Positions 48,969 to 61,529 of a stretch of 64,000 nucleotides of DNA are shown here, one piece after another; within the stretch, counting starts at the first letter, position 1, and each line of letters starts with the position of its first letter. The position numbers and the translations under genes are program-made. A model generated the notes under the pieces. That model did no database searches, was not told the DNA's origin, and saw only the letters and a list, made by a program, of their open reading frames with translations. The stretch comes from Topomyia yanbarensis (Eukaryota > Arthropoda > Insecta > Diptera > Culicidae): positions 15,066,001 to 15,130,000 of the forward strand of contig NC_080672.1 in NCBI RefSeq assembly GCF_030247195.1, in the 5' to 3' direction.

Positions 48969-50030
48969 TATATCTATTTGTTTATTTTTCTTTGCTTTGT
49001 AAATTTCTTTAAAAAAAATACTCCTTTTACATTTTGTCCGATTTTTTGAATTTATTACGCATTTCAAATCTTATGTTTTCTCTTTCAAATTTTTTAATCC
49101 TAGGATGAGACATACGAAGGCGTTTTTTTTTCTTTCCTTCCAATATAGTAGTTAGTTTACAGAAAAAAAATCCACTTGCATGAGTATTACAAGCAGTTGT
49201 CGATATTATGCTGGCCGATGCGATACAGATTTGTGCCGAACATCACAACATTTATCATAATCGACGAGCAGAACAATAAAATTGTAGCCAGGGAATAACG
49301 TTACTACACAAATAATGAACACGGTATTTAATCCATTATTTTAATTTTTTTCAATTCCTCTTTTTCGCGTTTTTCCGATTTAGTTACTATTTTATGGTTA
49401 CTTCCGCTCATAGGCGTGCGCAGCCTTTTTCATTTGGGGGGCTAACAACTCGTTTCGTCCAGAAATGTTGTGTCATTTTTCACAAAAACAAAAAATTATG
49501 ATAAAAATTCAAATTGCAAAAGGAGAGAAGAAATATTTTGAATGTAATTTCATGATGGAGAAATTATCAGAAAAAAAGTTTTTCTAACAATAACTTTATA
49601 CATGTTTTTAAATTTCATACTAATTGACATACACAACTGTAATTTTATTACAGAATATAATTGAAAACTATATTAAAACAATCAAAGTATTATTCAACCA
49701 TAGGATCTAATGATGACACTACATAGTTGAATTATATTTTGGTTGTTTTCATGTAGCTTTCAAATGGTTTACAATATCGCCTTGATGTCAATGGGAAAGT
49801 TACAGGAAATGTTATGGATCTTACGAAAAACTAATTGCTGTCGATGGAAAAATGCGAATAACTTCTGAAAAGGTCGTAATAAAACAAAATAATTGGGTTG
49901 TTAAAACAAAATTTAAAATATCTCGAGAACTACTACATTTCAGAAATTTTTTGTTATAAGAATTTCGATTTAAAATGGCGTTTGGGATCATATTCAAAAA
50001 TAAAATTCTACTCTTGACTGCAAATAGTAT

Positions 50031-50149
50031 TGGAGGTGTGCGCCGCGCCGCCGATTTCAAGTAAAAATCGGCGTCACGCCGATGTGCATACTATTTTTAC
50101 ATGCAATCGTAGGCGCGGCGCGGCGGCGGCGGCGTGGCGCACACCTCTA
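50031..50149. mobile_element. 119-bp hAT-like MITE, GC-rich
   Basis: TGGAGGTGTGCGC at the left and GCGCACACCTCTA at the right, flanked by the 8-bp duplication AATAGTAT (50023-50030 and 50150-50157). The body consists of CGCCGCGCC-type repeats. Very short hAT derivatives with TAGAGGTGTGCGC ends are consistent with the 8-bp duplication. Confidence 0.85.
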
Positions 50150-51289
50150 AATAGTATGAATTATGAAAACTTTTCAAAAGTTGTTGTTAGGAAAACTTTT
50201 TTATTTAAAGCTTCTCCATGATCCAAATACACTGAAAAAGCTTCTTTTATGTCTGTAAAACGATAAAGACTAGATACACTTTTAAAAAGGACTTAATCAC
50301 ATGAATTAATTGTTCTTGTTGGAGCAAAATTCCAAATATCTCGAAAACTATCGCATTTTGCAAGATATTTGTTAAATGCATTTTGATTTAAAATATGTAG
50401 AATTATATTCTGTAATAAAATTTCAGTTTTGTATGTCAATTAGTATGAAATTTAAAAACATGTATAAAGTTATTGTCAGAGGTGGGTAAAAACCGGTTTA
50501 GTACCGGTGCGGTAAACCAAATTTTCACACGATTTTGTGTTTCCTTTACATCGTGTGCGGTCTTACCGCTGGTTGTGTTTCAACGAGACACGAAAACCAA
50601 ACCGAGTTTCGTTTACACAGCACCGTGGTTTGGTTTTGATTTTCGTTTACCGGTGCACGAGCATGAAACGAAACACGAGAATACCGAAACCAAGCTTCGG
50701 CTGTGTTGCGGTTGTGTATTCGGGTTGATGTTTATCGGCTATGCTAGTGCTGCCAGCATTTTTATTAGAAATTCAGTGCATATTTATTTTAGATATAATG
50801 TCAGGTATTTTTCGGTAATTGAAAAATTGTTCTGAGACATCTTCCATGTACAACAAAAATGTTCCTCGTCGTTTTGGAAGAAAATAAATGACATACCTTA
50901 ACTCAATATTACGGCATTTTCACGATGATTTATCATCAGGAACTTTGCAATATGGGTATGTTTGGTATGGGGAACTGCCCAAAAATCGATAGTAAAAGGA
51001 AGTTTATTAGCCTTCGCCATTTTTATATGAGAGACTGAGAGCAAGAGTGGATTAAAATTTTGTTCAGAGCAAAAGTGGGTTAAAATATACCCTTAGATCC
51101 GAAATGGTATATTTATCAAAACTTCAGGCAAAAGGGTTAAATATCATTTAGCGCAAAAATTGTTCGACAAAATTTTCAGAGCAAGAATGGTATAGAATAT
51201 TAACTCATTTTTGCGGTACGAAAATAATGCATAGGTTCATAACAGGTGTTCAGAATATTTCTTATTCGGACTTGTGAACAGAAATCGTA

Positions 51290-51645
51290 AGATTTTGGAT
51301 CCGTATGGAATCCAAGACGGCGACTTCCGGTTACCACAAAATAGTGAGAACTACCATCAATATGGGGGTCATTTGAAAGAATATGGTTAGCAGACATCGA
51401 AAACTGGTGAGAACTACCATCAATATGGATGTCATTTGAAAGGATATGGTCAGCAGACCAATAATTGACATTTACCGCCATTTTGAAATCCAAAATGGTT
51501 CCTTCTGGTTACCACCAAATAGTGAGAACCACCATCAATATGTGTCATGTGAAAGAATATGGTCAGCAGACACCAAAAATTTACCATTGGCGCCATTTTG
51601 AAATCCAAGATGGCGACTTCCGGTTACCACAAAATAGTGAGAATT
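51290..51645 (+). repeat. Tandem repeat of about 100-140 bp
   Basis: Units share GGTTACCACAAAATAGTGAG, AACTACCATCAATATG, GTCATTTGAAAGAATATGG and CGCCATTTTGAAATCCAAGA. About three full or partial copies occur, with length variation. The last copy runs directly into the 9-bp array. Confidence 0.75.
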
Positions 51646-51650
51646 ATAAT

Positions 51651-53398
51651 TTGATTGATTTGATTGATTTGATTGATTTGATTGATTTGATTGATTTGAT
51701 TGATTTGATTGATTTGATTGATTTGATTGATTTGATTGATTTGATTGATTTGATTGATTTGATTGATTTGATTGATTTGATTGATTTGATTGATTTGATT
51801 GATTTGATTGATTTGATTGATTTGATTGATTTGATTGATTTGATTGATTTGATTGATTTGATTGATTTGATTGATTTGATTGATTTGATTGATTTGATTG
51901 ATTTGATTGATTTGATTGATTTGATTGATTTGATTGATTTGATTGATTTGATTGATTTGATTGATTTGATTGATTTGATTGATTTGATTGATTTGATTGA
52001 TTTGAATGATTTGATTGTTTTGATTGATTTGATTGATTTGATTGATTTGATTGATTTGATTGATTTGATTGATTTGATTGATTTGATTGATTTGATTGAT
52101 TTGATTGATTTGATTGATTTGATTGATTTGATTGATTTGATTGATTTGATTGATTTGATTGATTTGATTGATTTGATTGATTTGATTGATTTGATTGATT
52201 TGATTGATTTGATTGATTTGATTGAATTGATTGATTTGATTGATTTGATTGATTTGATTGATTTGATTGATTTGATTGATTTGATTGATTTGATTGATTT
52301 GATTGATTTGATTGATTTGATTGATTTGATTGATTTGATTGATTTGATTGATTTGATTGATTTGATTGAATTGATTGATTTGATTGATTTGATTGATTTG
52401 ATTGATTTGATTGATTTGATTGATTTGATTGATTTGATTGATTTGATTGATTTGATTGATTTGATTGATTTGATTGATTTGATTGATTTGATTGATTTGA
52501 TTGATTTGATTGATTTGATTGATTTGATTGATTTGATTGATTTGATTGATTTGATTGATTTGATTGATTTGATTGATTTGATTGATTTGATTGATTTGAT
52601 TGATTTGATTGATTTGATTGATTTGATTGATTTGATTGATTTGATTGATTTGATTGATTTGATTGATTTGATTGATTTGATTGATTTGATTGATTTGATT
52701 GATTTGATTGATTTGATTGATTTGATTGATTTGATTGATTTGATTGATTTGATTGATTTGATTGATTTGATTGATTTGATTGATTTGATTGATTTGATTG
52801 ATTTGATTGATTTGATTGATTTGATTGATTTGATTGATTTGATTGATTTGATTGATTTGATTGATTTGATTGATTTGATTGATTTGATTGATTTGATTGA
52901 TTTGATTGATTTGATTGATTTGATTGATTTGATTGATTTGATTGATTTGATTGATTTGATTGATTTGATTGATTTGATTGATTTGATTGATTTGATTGAT
53001 TTGATTGATTTGATTGATTTGATTGATTTGATTGATTTGATTGATTTGATTGATTTGATTGATTTGATTGATTTGATTGATTTGATTGATTTGATTGATT
53101 TGATTGATTTGATTGATTTGATTGATTTGATTGATTTGATTGATTTGATTGATTTGATTGATTTGATTGATTTGATTGATTTGATTGATTTGATTGATTT
53201 GATTGATTTGATTGATTTGATTGATTTGATTGATTTGATTGATTTGATTGATTTGATTGATTTGATTGATTTGATTGATTTGATTGATTTGATTGATTTG
53301 ATTGATTTGATTGATTTGATTGATTTGATTGATTTGATTGATTTGATTGATTTGATTGATTTGATTGATTTGATTGATTTGATTGATTTGATTGATTG
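51651..53398 (+). repeat. 9-bp satellite array, unit TTGATTGAT
   Basis: About 194 copies of TTGATTGAT run almost without change. The only interruptions are single substitutions near 52005, 52018, 52225 and 52369. Because the unit is 9 bp, frames without stops run through it on both strands (Leu-Ile-Asp on plus, Asn-Gln-Ile on minus); neither is a protein gene. Past 53398 the same unit continues in decayed form to about 53575 (GATTGCATT, GATTTCATT). Confidence 0.97.
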
Positions 53399-54299
53399 TT
53401 TTCAATTTGATTGATTTTATAGATTTCATTGTTTTCATTGATTTAATTGATAATATTGATTGCATTAATTTCAATGATTTGATTGATCGCATTGATTGCA
53501 TTAATCGCATTGATTTCATTGATTGTATTGATTTCATTGTTTTTATTGATTTCTTTGAAGTCATTAATTTCAATTTCAACAACGACTTTCCCGAATCAAA
53601 CATATCTACATTAATCGGTTTTATACGATTATTCGCCAACAAATGCAGCCATTTTGCACTTCGTGTCCGTTATCTTGGTTTTTAATATGGTAAAGAACAT
53701 CAATTGTGAAACGTTAACAATCGCCCAGAACCTAACATTTCGATATTGCCCCATCGACTCTCAACAACTAACCTTATTCAATTCAGTTGTTCAGTTGTTT
53801 ATTCGGCAGCACTGCACATGAATTTACTGCCTCTTCTTTCAACCGAAGCACCGCGTACAGAAAAAAACCAGGTTCGGTTTTCTAAAGCCGAACCGATACC
53901 GCTGTTTAGAATACATTAACACGAGTTGAAAATCGTGCACACATGTAAACGGTGCTGAGTGACTCGGTTTGGTTTTCAAACCCGACACTCGGTCGAGGTT
54001 GTCATTTCGTTTACCGTGTGAACGAAATCAAAACCGCACACGATGTGGATCGCTCGTTTACACGTGTTGAGACTTTGAGCACCATACCAGTGACTGTACG
54101 TACCGGTTGGTTTTCTTACCCACCTCTGGTTATTGTTAGAAAAACTTTTTGGTGATAATTTCTCCATCATGAAATCACATTCAAAATGCTTCTTTTCTCT
54201 AGGTTTTTGTTGACAAAATATACAAAATTGGAAAATATAGGTTTTTTTTTGCAATTTGAAATTTGTTTTTGTGAAAAATGACACAATTTTTTTTTCAGT

Positions 54300-54978
54300 G
54301 TATATTTTTTCGTGCAGAAGTATTCATTCCCTGTAACTCGTTCTCAGATAGTTTTACTGTATAAAATAGTGTAATCGAACAAAAAAATTTGGAAATTATT
54401 GCACATAGAAACGTCTACGCCCTTTTGAAAAATTACGCTTGAGTCAAAATAATCTTATTGACTGTGGAAAATGTTTAGTCTTTCAGGCCGGTTAAACCTG
54501 TGAAGTTTTAACGGAATCTAAGATGGTCGGTCACGATTTTGGAGATTTTCGGACGGATTTTCGTGAAATTCCTCAGTTATTTTACTTATTTTAGAGAGGT
54601 GACATCACCGTCTGGACCCTAGATATCGGTTCATCAATACATGGATCGGGGCCAATGGCTGTACTTATCTTCCGAAGGAAGACGTGACAACAGATTTTCA
54701 CCTCAAAAAATCTCAACGACCTCGGTTAGGAATGAACCCAGATCCAGCCGTTTGCAGCGCGCCGGTTCTTCCACGAGTGAATTTAATACAAAATACACTT
54801 TAAACGCAATTATCTCAGAATGAAGTTTTTTGAAAAGTACCGTTGCGGTGAACATGATATCTCAAAAACTGTACATCCGATTCTCATTATTTTTTTTTGA
54901 ATTGTATGTATGTATTTAGATTCTGTGAACGGTTCCATTTTCCTCGAAAAAATTTCGATCCTTTACATTAATTTTTTA
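54300..54978. other. Unassigned DNA
   Basis: No recognised domain or element end. Open frames are short. Confidence 0.35.
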
Positions 54979-55312
54979 TTACATGGGTGCCTTTCCACTT
55001 CGTCTCATCAGAAACCGACACTAACTTTTTGTCGGAATAGATTAGCGCCGGCTTGACGCAAATCCCTGTGTTTCAATCGAACGACTGATCAAACGTGATG
55101 TCCCGTCCGAGCAGAAGGCCTACTAGCCAAGACAAGTTTCGGCTTCATTGTGTCACTTCTGCTCGGACGGGATATCACGTCTGACCAGTTGTTCAATCGA
55201 AGCACAAAGTGTGTTTTAGTTTTAGGGATTTGCGTCAAGCCGGCGCTAATCTATTCCGACAAAAAGTCAGTGTCGGTTTTTGATGAGACGAAGTAGAAAC
55301 GCACCCATGTAA
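54979..55312. mobile_element. Foldback MITE with long arms, TA-flanked
   Basis: It starts TTACATGGGTG and ends CACCCATGTAA, flanked by TA at 54977-54978 and 55313-55314. Outer arms of about 90 bp pair almost perfectly, including TTTTTGTCGGAATAGATTAG and GCGCCGGCTTGACGCAAATC. Inner arms such as CACTTCTGCTCGGACGGGAT pair with GATGTCCCGTCCGAGCAGAA. No coding content. The transcript would form a long hairpin. Confidence 0.88.
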
Positions 55313-55315
55313 TAA

Positions 55316-56775
55316 GTAAGGATTTGTGCCCTTCAAGTGCAAAGACTGGTTTTACCAAAAATTTTCGTCCTGGTGAGAAATTTTGGTGTTTACCCAATTT
55401 TTCTCCTTAGGATAAAATATAGCATAATGAATTTTTGTTTAATATTTTATTCAATTTTTTGGTCAACATGATTTTTTGCAAGAAATTTTTTTTTATTGGA
55501 AAATCTATCAATTCAAGTACACCACAACACAATTTTCTTCAATAGTCTTTTTATTTTTTAGATTTCAGATTAGCGGTTCGACTTGGAGAGCGTTCGGCGC
55601 AAACCTTTGCCAAAAAACGCCCTCCGACAACATTGAACATTTTTTTAAATTCAACTTGTTTTTTCTATCTTCGATAGTGCTATCAACGAACGGTCTTTCG
55701 CTTTTTCAAATAAAATATGCATACAACACTTTAAAAAAATCACGAACTTAGCTCACTTTTGTATATCCCCTTAAATTCACTGATCAAATTCTACCTGTTC
55801 GATCTATACACTGCTTCACGTTCTTATCTATTTCAATTTCGGTAATTATTCAAATTATGTTTCAAACTTTCCACCTTACTTCAAATCTTTTCTTCATCTG
55901 CCTTATATTTTCTATCTCACAACTCTGACACTTCAATTTGCTTTTGATAGTTTCTAGTCTACACTCTCTACCACCTTAACCCATTTTAGGGTGAATCAAA
56001 TATGGGCTGATTTGCCGCACTTCGAAATGGTTTTTTTTGTTAAACTCGACAAAATTATATAGAGATCATAATTCCAATATTTTTAAAAAATTAGTATTGA
56101 TCTACTAAATTGATCAGATGTTCGTCCTATTGAAAATGTTTTGCAGATCGACACGCTAATTCTATAACTTAATGACACCTTTACGAATGACATTATCCTC
56201 AATTTTACTATTAAACATTCTCATAAATAATTAACCGGGCGGCAGATATTAGTCTGTTAGCAGATAGTACAGGCAGGAGTCGTCAGTGAGAAGGGAATCA
56301 GTACCTCAGAAGAGCAGCCAAACATCAATCGATCGGATACGTATCAAACGCTGCCTACTACGATTTAGCTGTGCAAAACTGACAGAGGATGCCAGGAAAT
56401 TTAAAAAAATGAGTTCAGTTTTGAAAAGAATGTGTGAAAGTCTCTGCAACGGATTTTAAAGCAAACACTCGGTCCACACTGGCGTTTCTATTTCGGCCCG
56501 CGGCGAACGGGCATCTCAAATACACCCCTAAGTCACTCGAGTATAATGTTCGAGGCGTGTAACTATTAGAAAATCCTCACCAAGGGCTTTGTCGGACAGA
56601 GCCGCCATCCTTGACAGGGGGCTATTCTATCGTCCAAAACTTTTTTTGCTTCTGCCCATGGGTTGTTTTTACTTTTGACCGCTCCAGTGCTAATATTATA
56701 AATATTATACATACATTTATATTTATTTATTATAATAGGGCTGATTTAACACTATGACGATCTATGAAAACTAAA
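55316..56775. other. Unassigned AT-rich DNA
   Basis: No recognised gene or element boundary. Base composition changes near 56450-56650, where GC-rich words such as CGGCCCGCGGCGAACGG occur. Confidence 0.35.
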
Positions 56776-56782
56776 TAACAAT

Positions 56783-57274
56783 ATGCCAACTGTTAAATTT
56801 ATGCATTGGATACGATTTAAATACGAAGATGTATTTAAACGAATCTATCAATTTTTAATGCTCTCTATTATTAAACTACGGGGTTTACAAAAGAGTTATT
56901 CTTATCATATTAAACGTGAGCAATACCACGTTCCTGATGTGATGAAACTGGATATATTATTGCTTCAGAATAGTCATATTTCAATACACATTCCACTTAG
57001 CGAATCGAAAGATTCATAATCAATCAATACTGTGTTGGCGAATCCCTTCAGGTGATGTAGAATCAGGATGATTCTTTTTCAAACCTCGCGTTTCTTTTGC
57101 TGTAGGATAAGGAATAACGATTATTTGGTTGGTCGAGTGTATGTCGCCATGACTCATAGTTTATTTTTACGTTTGAGATTAATCTGTTTTAACCGAAATT
57201 TAAATCAGCAGCTGAAGAATATTCTACTTGTGATCGGTAAAGTAATCCAAGAATGCCCATCGAAATATTTTTGA
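56783..57274 (+). pseudogene. Possible Pif1/Helitron-type helicase C-terminal relic
   Basis: The frame near 57130-57215 reads GRVYVAMTHSLFLRLRLICF followed by NRNLNQQLKNILL. This resembles helicase motif VI and the following segment of Helitron-type proteins, where GQxYVALSRxxSxxGLxxxxF is usual. Upstream frames (56783-57019) are open but show no clear motif. The Arg of motif VI is not preserved. The match is short and a chance resemblance is possible. Confidence 0.3.
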
Positions 57275-57524
57275 AACAAATAAAGATTGGGCCGCTGTTT
57301 TCCATTAAAGTTTTTATGGCGTCAGTAGTGCAAACATTCAGTATGATTTTATGCGCCTATCCTCATCGCGGGACCCCTAAAATGCCGGAGCCCCTGGCCT
57401 GGTCTCAGTGTGCCTATGCGTAAAGACGATATTGAAAGTATGATAGCAGCAGTGGAAACGAAAAAGAAAACATCTATCCGTACTAGTACGGGATTTACGG
57501 AAATAGTAGTATAACTAATGCAAC

Positions 57525-57835
57525 AGGTAACACAAATATACCAACATGGCAGGGTAATTTGACCCATTAGTTGTGCAACAAGTTTTTATGCAAACAAATA
57601 GCCAAAGCATTTTTTTGATACTGAAGAGTTTAACTTATTTATATGCATATGTAAAAATAAACATGGTGAGTTTTGTTTTTACTTAGTCTCGCAGTTAGAA
57701 AAAAAACTACTGCTATTACAAATATACCGACATGGCAAACTATCGACCGAATAGTTGTAATACACTTTTTTTGCGACAAGATAACCAAAACTATACCGTT
57801 TGATATTGAAAGGTTCAGTTTAATGTTATTTTGTG
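57525..57835 (+). repeat. Diverged tandem duplication, period about 187 bp
   Basis: ACAAATATACCAACATGGCA (about 57532) recurs as ACAAATATACCGACATGGCA (about 57718). Both are followed by similar TAGTTGT...CAAG...ATAGCCAAA and GATACTGAAGAGTTTAA-like segments. No coding frame spans it. Confidence 0.65.
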
Positions 57836-57859
57836 GCACACATCAATATTTACAATAAT

Positions 57860-60690
57860 AATAAACTGAGTTCGAATAACTCAGTAGGCGCTACAAGGTT
57901 ACAAAATGACGAAACCCAATAAACGCGACGTAAACTCCTCTACCTTTTCCGCTCCCTTTGCTTACTTCTGTCAGCACCCGTGGGAATAGTTAGTTTCCGA
58001 TTAGTGTGTAGAGAACTATTACTTACCACTGCCCACCTTCCTTCCGACGCGACACCCAAACATTCCACCAACATCTTCGATCAACCAAACGACTGCAGCA
58101 GATGTTTGAGGTGAGCCCAAGGGTTGCTTCGTTTGAACTCTCGAAGCAATAATTCATCTGTGCAACAGTAGAAAAGGGGTCGGTTCGGGTGATGATTGCC
58201 ATAACAACTGTTCGATTTCGGTGTCCTTTGAAACCACCCCCCGGGCGCAATCCGATCCCCGCTTGCTGAATGATTGTGCATCGCCGTGGTTGAGATATTT
58301 GGAAAACTGAAACGACCGTCGGTTGGGGAGGGACCGTGGATGAAAATTCTTTAGGGAAATCTCGAGATTGTTTGTCACCTCTAACTTTCGAGCACGATAC
58401 AGAGGGCTTTATTCCGAATGACTTAATAAACCGCCAGGTGCTTATGAAGTTGAATGTTTGAACGGTTCGGTAACGGGTGGGGGTGCAACGAAGCAGATTT
58501 TCCGCTTTGGTCAGGCTTACGAGCGGGTTTGGTTACAGCCCTATCCGCTTGCTGCCGGTGCTGAAAGAGATATTTTGCTGCAAGAGTTGAGGTAGGGCGA
58601 AAATATTTTCGGTTTTACTAACATTGTGCTCCACTGCCTAAACCAGTCAGCGAAAATTCATTCGAGTAGCTCGGTTGACGTAAATTGGAGCCGTGAAAAC
58701 TGATGCCAGCTGGTGTATTTTCCCACGCGCCAGAAAACATTCTAGCAGGCCGCGGTTTAGCTGAAACTAGGGATGATCGTCGACCGATTGGTTGGTCGTT
58801 ATTTGAAGAATGGAACATTTTCTGATCATCGCTGGAAGGTAAATCCTAGTGACGCTTGTATGAATATGAGCCAATGTGGTTTTTCGAAAGGTTGGTGCAA
58901 AGATTAATTTTCCGTATATGCAGAAGCACATCCGAGGTGCACGGTGTCGACGTGACGAGCATACCAGTGGCCTAGTTCCGGCGGGCTTGAAATAATGCTT
59001 TTATCCTCACACTTAACTATTCCCTGGCTGACGCTGGGCGGTCGTAGCGTATCTAGTATTTTAAGCATGACCGTTGGGATGCTGCGGATCCGCTTCCGAG
59101 CTTCTGGGTGTGTGTGTGTGAATGTGTGGGCCGTAGTCCCGCTAATCAAGACTGAAACGTGGACCCACCTCTAGGGTATCTTCTGTCGAATGGAGGCTAC
59201 AAAAATGGACTTTCCAAAAATAGGACACATTGATTTTCCCACAAAGGATGTGTATTTTGTGAAACAGTGCTGGACATGTATTGAACCTCTATTCTCACAC
59301 AGCATCTACAATTAATACACTTATATAAATAAAATTTAAATTTCAACTGATTTAATCCTAATTTAGTATTTTCCGCTACTACACACTTAAAAACGAAAAA
59401 TAATCAACGTTCAAAGCACCGGACTGCCCTACTTCAGAGCTAAAGCATCCAACGGAGGCCCTTCTCAAAATCGCATTTTTTTTTTCAACAACCGTAACGC
59501 CGCCATCTTCAGGAATGGAAAAATTACTTCAGCGAGGCTCCTCTGATGCCGTCAAAGTACCACTCGACTTTCAAGCACGTACTTAAAATTTTCTTCCACC
59601 AGAGACGACGAAGCTGGCGACGACTTGTACCGTAAGCATGCCGGCTGCTTCCACATTTGATCACGAAATCCTTCAAGGCGTTTATTCTTTTTCTCACGCG
59701 TCGAAGCGCAGAAGTGAAATTGACACACAGGGAAATTGATGGGTGCTCAGTACAAGACGCTCGACAATCTTTGAAACTGTGATTTTTTTTCTTCTTTCGG
59801 TTAACGAATAAGATGGAAAACAATCTCATTGGGTAAAATGTCGAGAATGGTTAATAAATTAAACCCCACCGACGATAATTTGAAACGCTCTGACCCAAAC
59901 TGATATGATTTAATATCGCCGTCTGCTCCTTGCAAGTCAGTTCCAAGTGGTTTGTGATATCAGTTTTCCTCAACATAATTCACAATCGTGTGCTGGGTAA
60001 ACATCGCGAAATGTGAACAGACACAAACGTTCAGCAGTTCAACGGCACTTGTTACGATAAATCGGTGTCTAGGGATGTATGTAGGTATGTACGACAATGC
60101 AGCAACAGAGCGCAGCAGATCTCAGAACATGAAACATAATAGCCGCAGCCTGCATCTGGTTCATTCGCGCTAACATGCATCGCCTAGAGCCGGGACCAGG
60201 ACTCGGTGTCAAGAAACTGCGGCAAGGAAACAAAACTCGGCACACAATCCGAGACAGAAGGGTGCAGAAGAAGCGCATACTTTCACTGATCCGGAAAAAG
60301 TGATACATAGTAAAAGTGGTGGATAAAAAACGCAACACTAACTATAATATAGAGCAGAAAGTAGAGTACATACGACCAGAAGCAGAGTCCCGGCAAGCAA
60401 TAAATATTCGCTCGGTGACAGTGCGGTGTCTCGTGCCTGCTGCTTTCTGACTGACTCGGCCCCTTACCACAAGAAAACACTTATCGTGCAGCTTTTGGGG
60501 GAGGGCAGGGCAGCAGAAGTGTGAAGCAAAATATGTTGCACTTTGCCTGCAGATAAAGCACCAAAGTTGCACATCGTGTTTTAAAGTACTACACAAACAA
60601 TGGATATCTAGGATCATTGGCTTTCACAGATCGAAAAGTGTGTCAACATGATAATCGAATTGTAAAATTATGTTTCAAAACAGGTAAGCT
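57860..60690. other. Mostly unique DNA, possible untranslated exon near the end
   Basis: No transposon ends were found. Composition is more balanced than the surroundings, with a TGTGTGTGTG run near 59108. The sequence near 60681 reads AACAGGTAAGC, a good splice donor, after about 700 bp that lacks long frames, so it could be a non-coding first exon of a host gene. Nothing else supports this. Confidence 0.3.
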
Positions 60691-61529
60691 ATAAGAAGAA
60701 AAAACAACAATCAATATTTACGGAATGTCTATAGATTGAATATTATCTTGTTATTATTTTCGTATCGGCACTGAAAATGTTGCAATCGTATGCATCATCG
60801 AAGCAGGCGAGGAACGTATGCTTTTTTACACATTTTATGATCTATTTTTAAGGTAGTTTTTAATGAATAATTCTAAACACTTTTATGAGGGTAAATTAGT
60901 TAATACCCAGTATCTGATAAAACGATTTTTTGCGTTAATAAAATACATCGAAGACATCATTTACATTATTTAATTTGGTAATTATTTTTTCCGCAAAAAC
61001 ATTTCATACTACATTTTTGTAGTCTGTGGTAAAATGTTTGAAAACAGTACGGGCGTACTTATGCTGCTACATGTTTTAGTGATTTTTTTTATTTAGAGTA
61101 GTCTTGTAGAGCACTCTAATTATTGCAAATATGGGAAAGTTCAAATTTTAAAGCACATACAGTTTCCAATCTAAAAATTTCAAAATTAAGAATGTCAAGT
61201 CCAAACAAGGGTTTTTTGCTAATAACTTTAAATATTATATTTTTCGACAAAATTTCTAGTATACGCAGTTTTGCTGTATTAGCTGGAGTTCTCCGAGAGG
61301 TAGATATTTGAAATACCAACCTACTTTTTTAAGAATTTTTACCACGTTAGTTTTTTTTATTCATTTCGTTTATTTGATAGGCACAAATGCGTTAGCTTGG
61401 CGGTGCCGAATTCTTTTGTTTTTACATTTTGAATATCTTAAAACTAAGAGGTTACAATGTTGAAATATTTTGTTTATAAACGAGAAAAAATTTACAACTA
61501 TCTTAAAACTAGAAAAAAAATTCTATATA
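60691..61529. other. AT-rich DNA, part of a dispersed repeat
   Basis: From about 61360 (GTTTATTTGATAGGCACAAA, GCGTTAGCTTGGCGGTGCC) the texture is repetitive. ATCTTAAAACTA words begin at 61436 and 61500 and continue beyond the pogo-like insertion at 62515 and 62661. Confidence 0.4.

Larger units (their letters stand above)
47114..49420. repeat. T-rich block hosting two pogo-like insertions
   Basis: Apart from the insertions at 47450-48361 and 48659-48968, the sequence is T-rich and degenerate like 7790-9020. TCTTGAAGTCTATTCCC at about 47211 resembles TCTTGAAGTCTATCTCC at about 7088, so this may be part of another copy of the T-rich hAT-like element found at 5908-9304. Confidence 0.45.
50477..54128. 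mobile_element. hAT-like non-autonomous element carrying satellite arrays
   Basis: Inverted ends CAGAGGTGGGTAA, flanked by the 8-bp duplication GTTATTGT (50469-50476 and 54129-54136). Inside are subterminal sequences rich in ACCGGT and CGTTTAC words, a tandem repeat at 51290-51640 and the 9-bp array at 51651-53398. No transposase was recognised. It inserted into the right arm of the foldback element at 49470-54290. Length is 3652 bp. Confidence 0.88.
49470..54290. mobile_element. Foldback element split by two hAT-like insertions
   Basis: The left arm at about 49470-49990 is the inverse of a right arm made of 50160-50476 plus 54129-54290. For example, CATGATGGAGAAATTATCA (49552) matches TGATAATTTCTCCATCATG (54154), and CATGTTTTTAAATTTCATAC (49602) matches GTATGAAATTTAAAAACATG (50442). 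The insertion at 50477-54128 cuts the right arm, and a 119-bp hAT MITE (50031-50149) sits in the loop. The outer ends were not resolved. Confidence 0.7.

Noticed and set aside
51290..51645. CRISPR-like direct repeats
   Set aside because: Unit length varies, spacers are not unique, and the genome is clearly eukaryotic; it is an ordinary tandem repeat.
51465..53642. Open frames of 649 codons (plus) and 672 codons (minus) over the same region
   Set aside because: They are produced by the 9-bp satellite, which has no stops in these frames on either strand; no start context, domain or composition supports a protein.
57340..57430. End of another hAT element (CAGGGGCTCCGG on the minus strand)
   Set aside because: Only one candidate end was seen, with no partner or target duplication.
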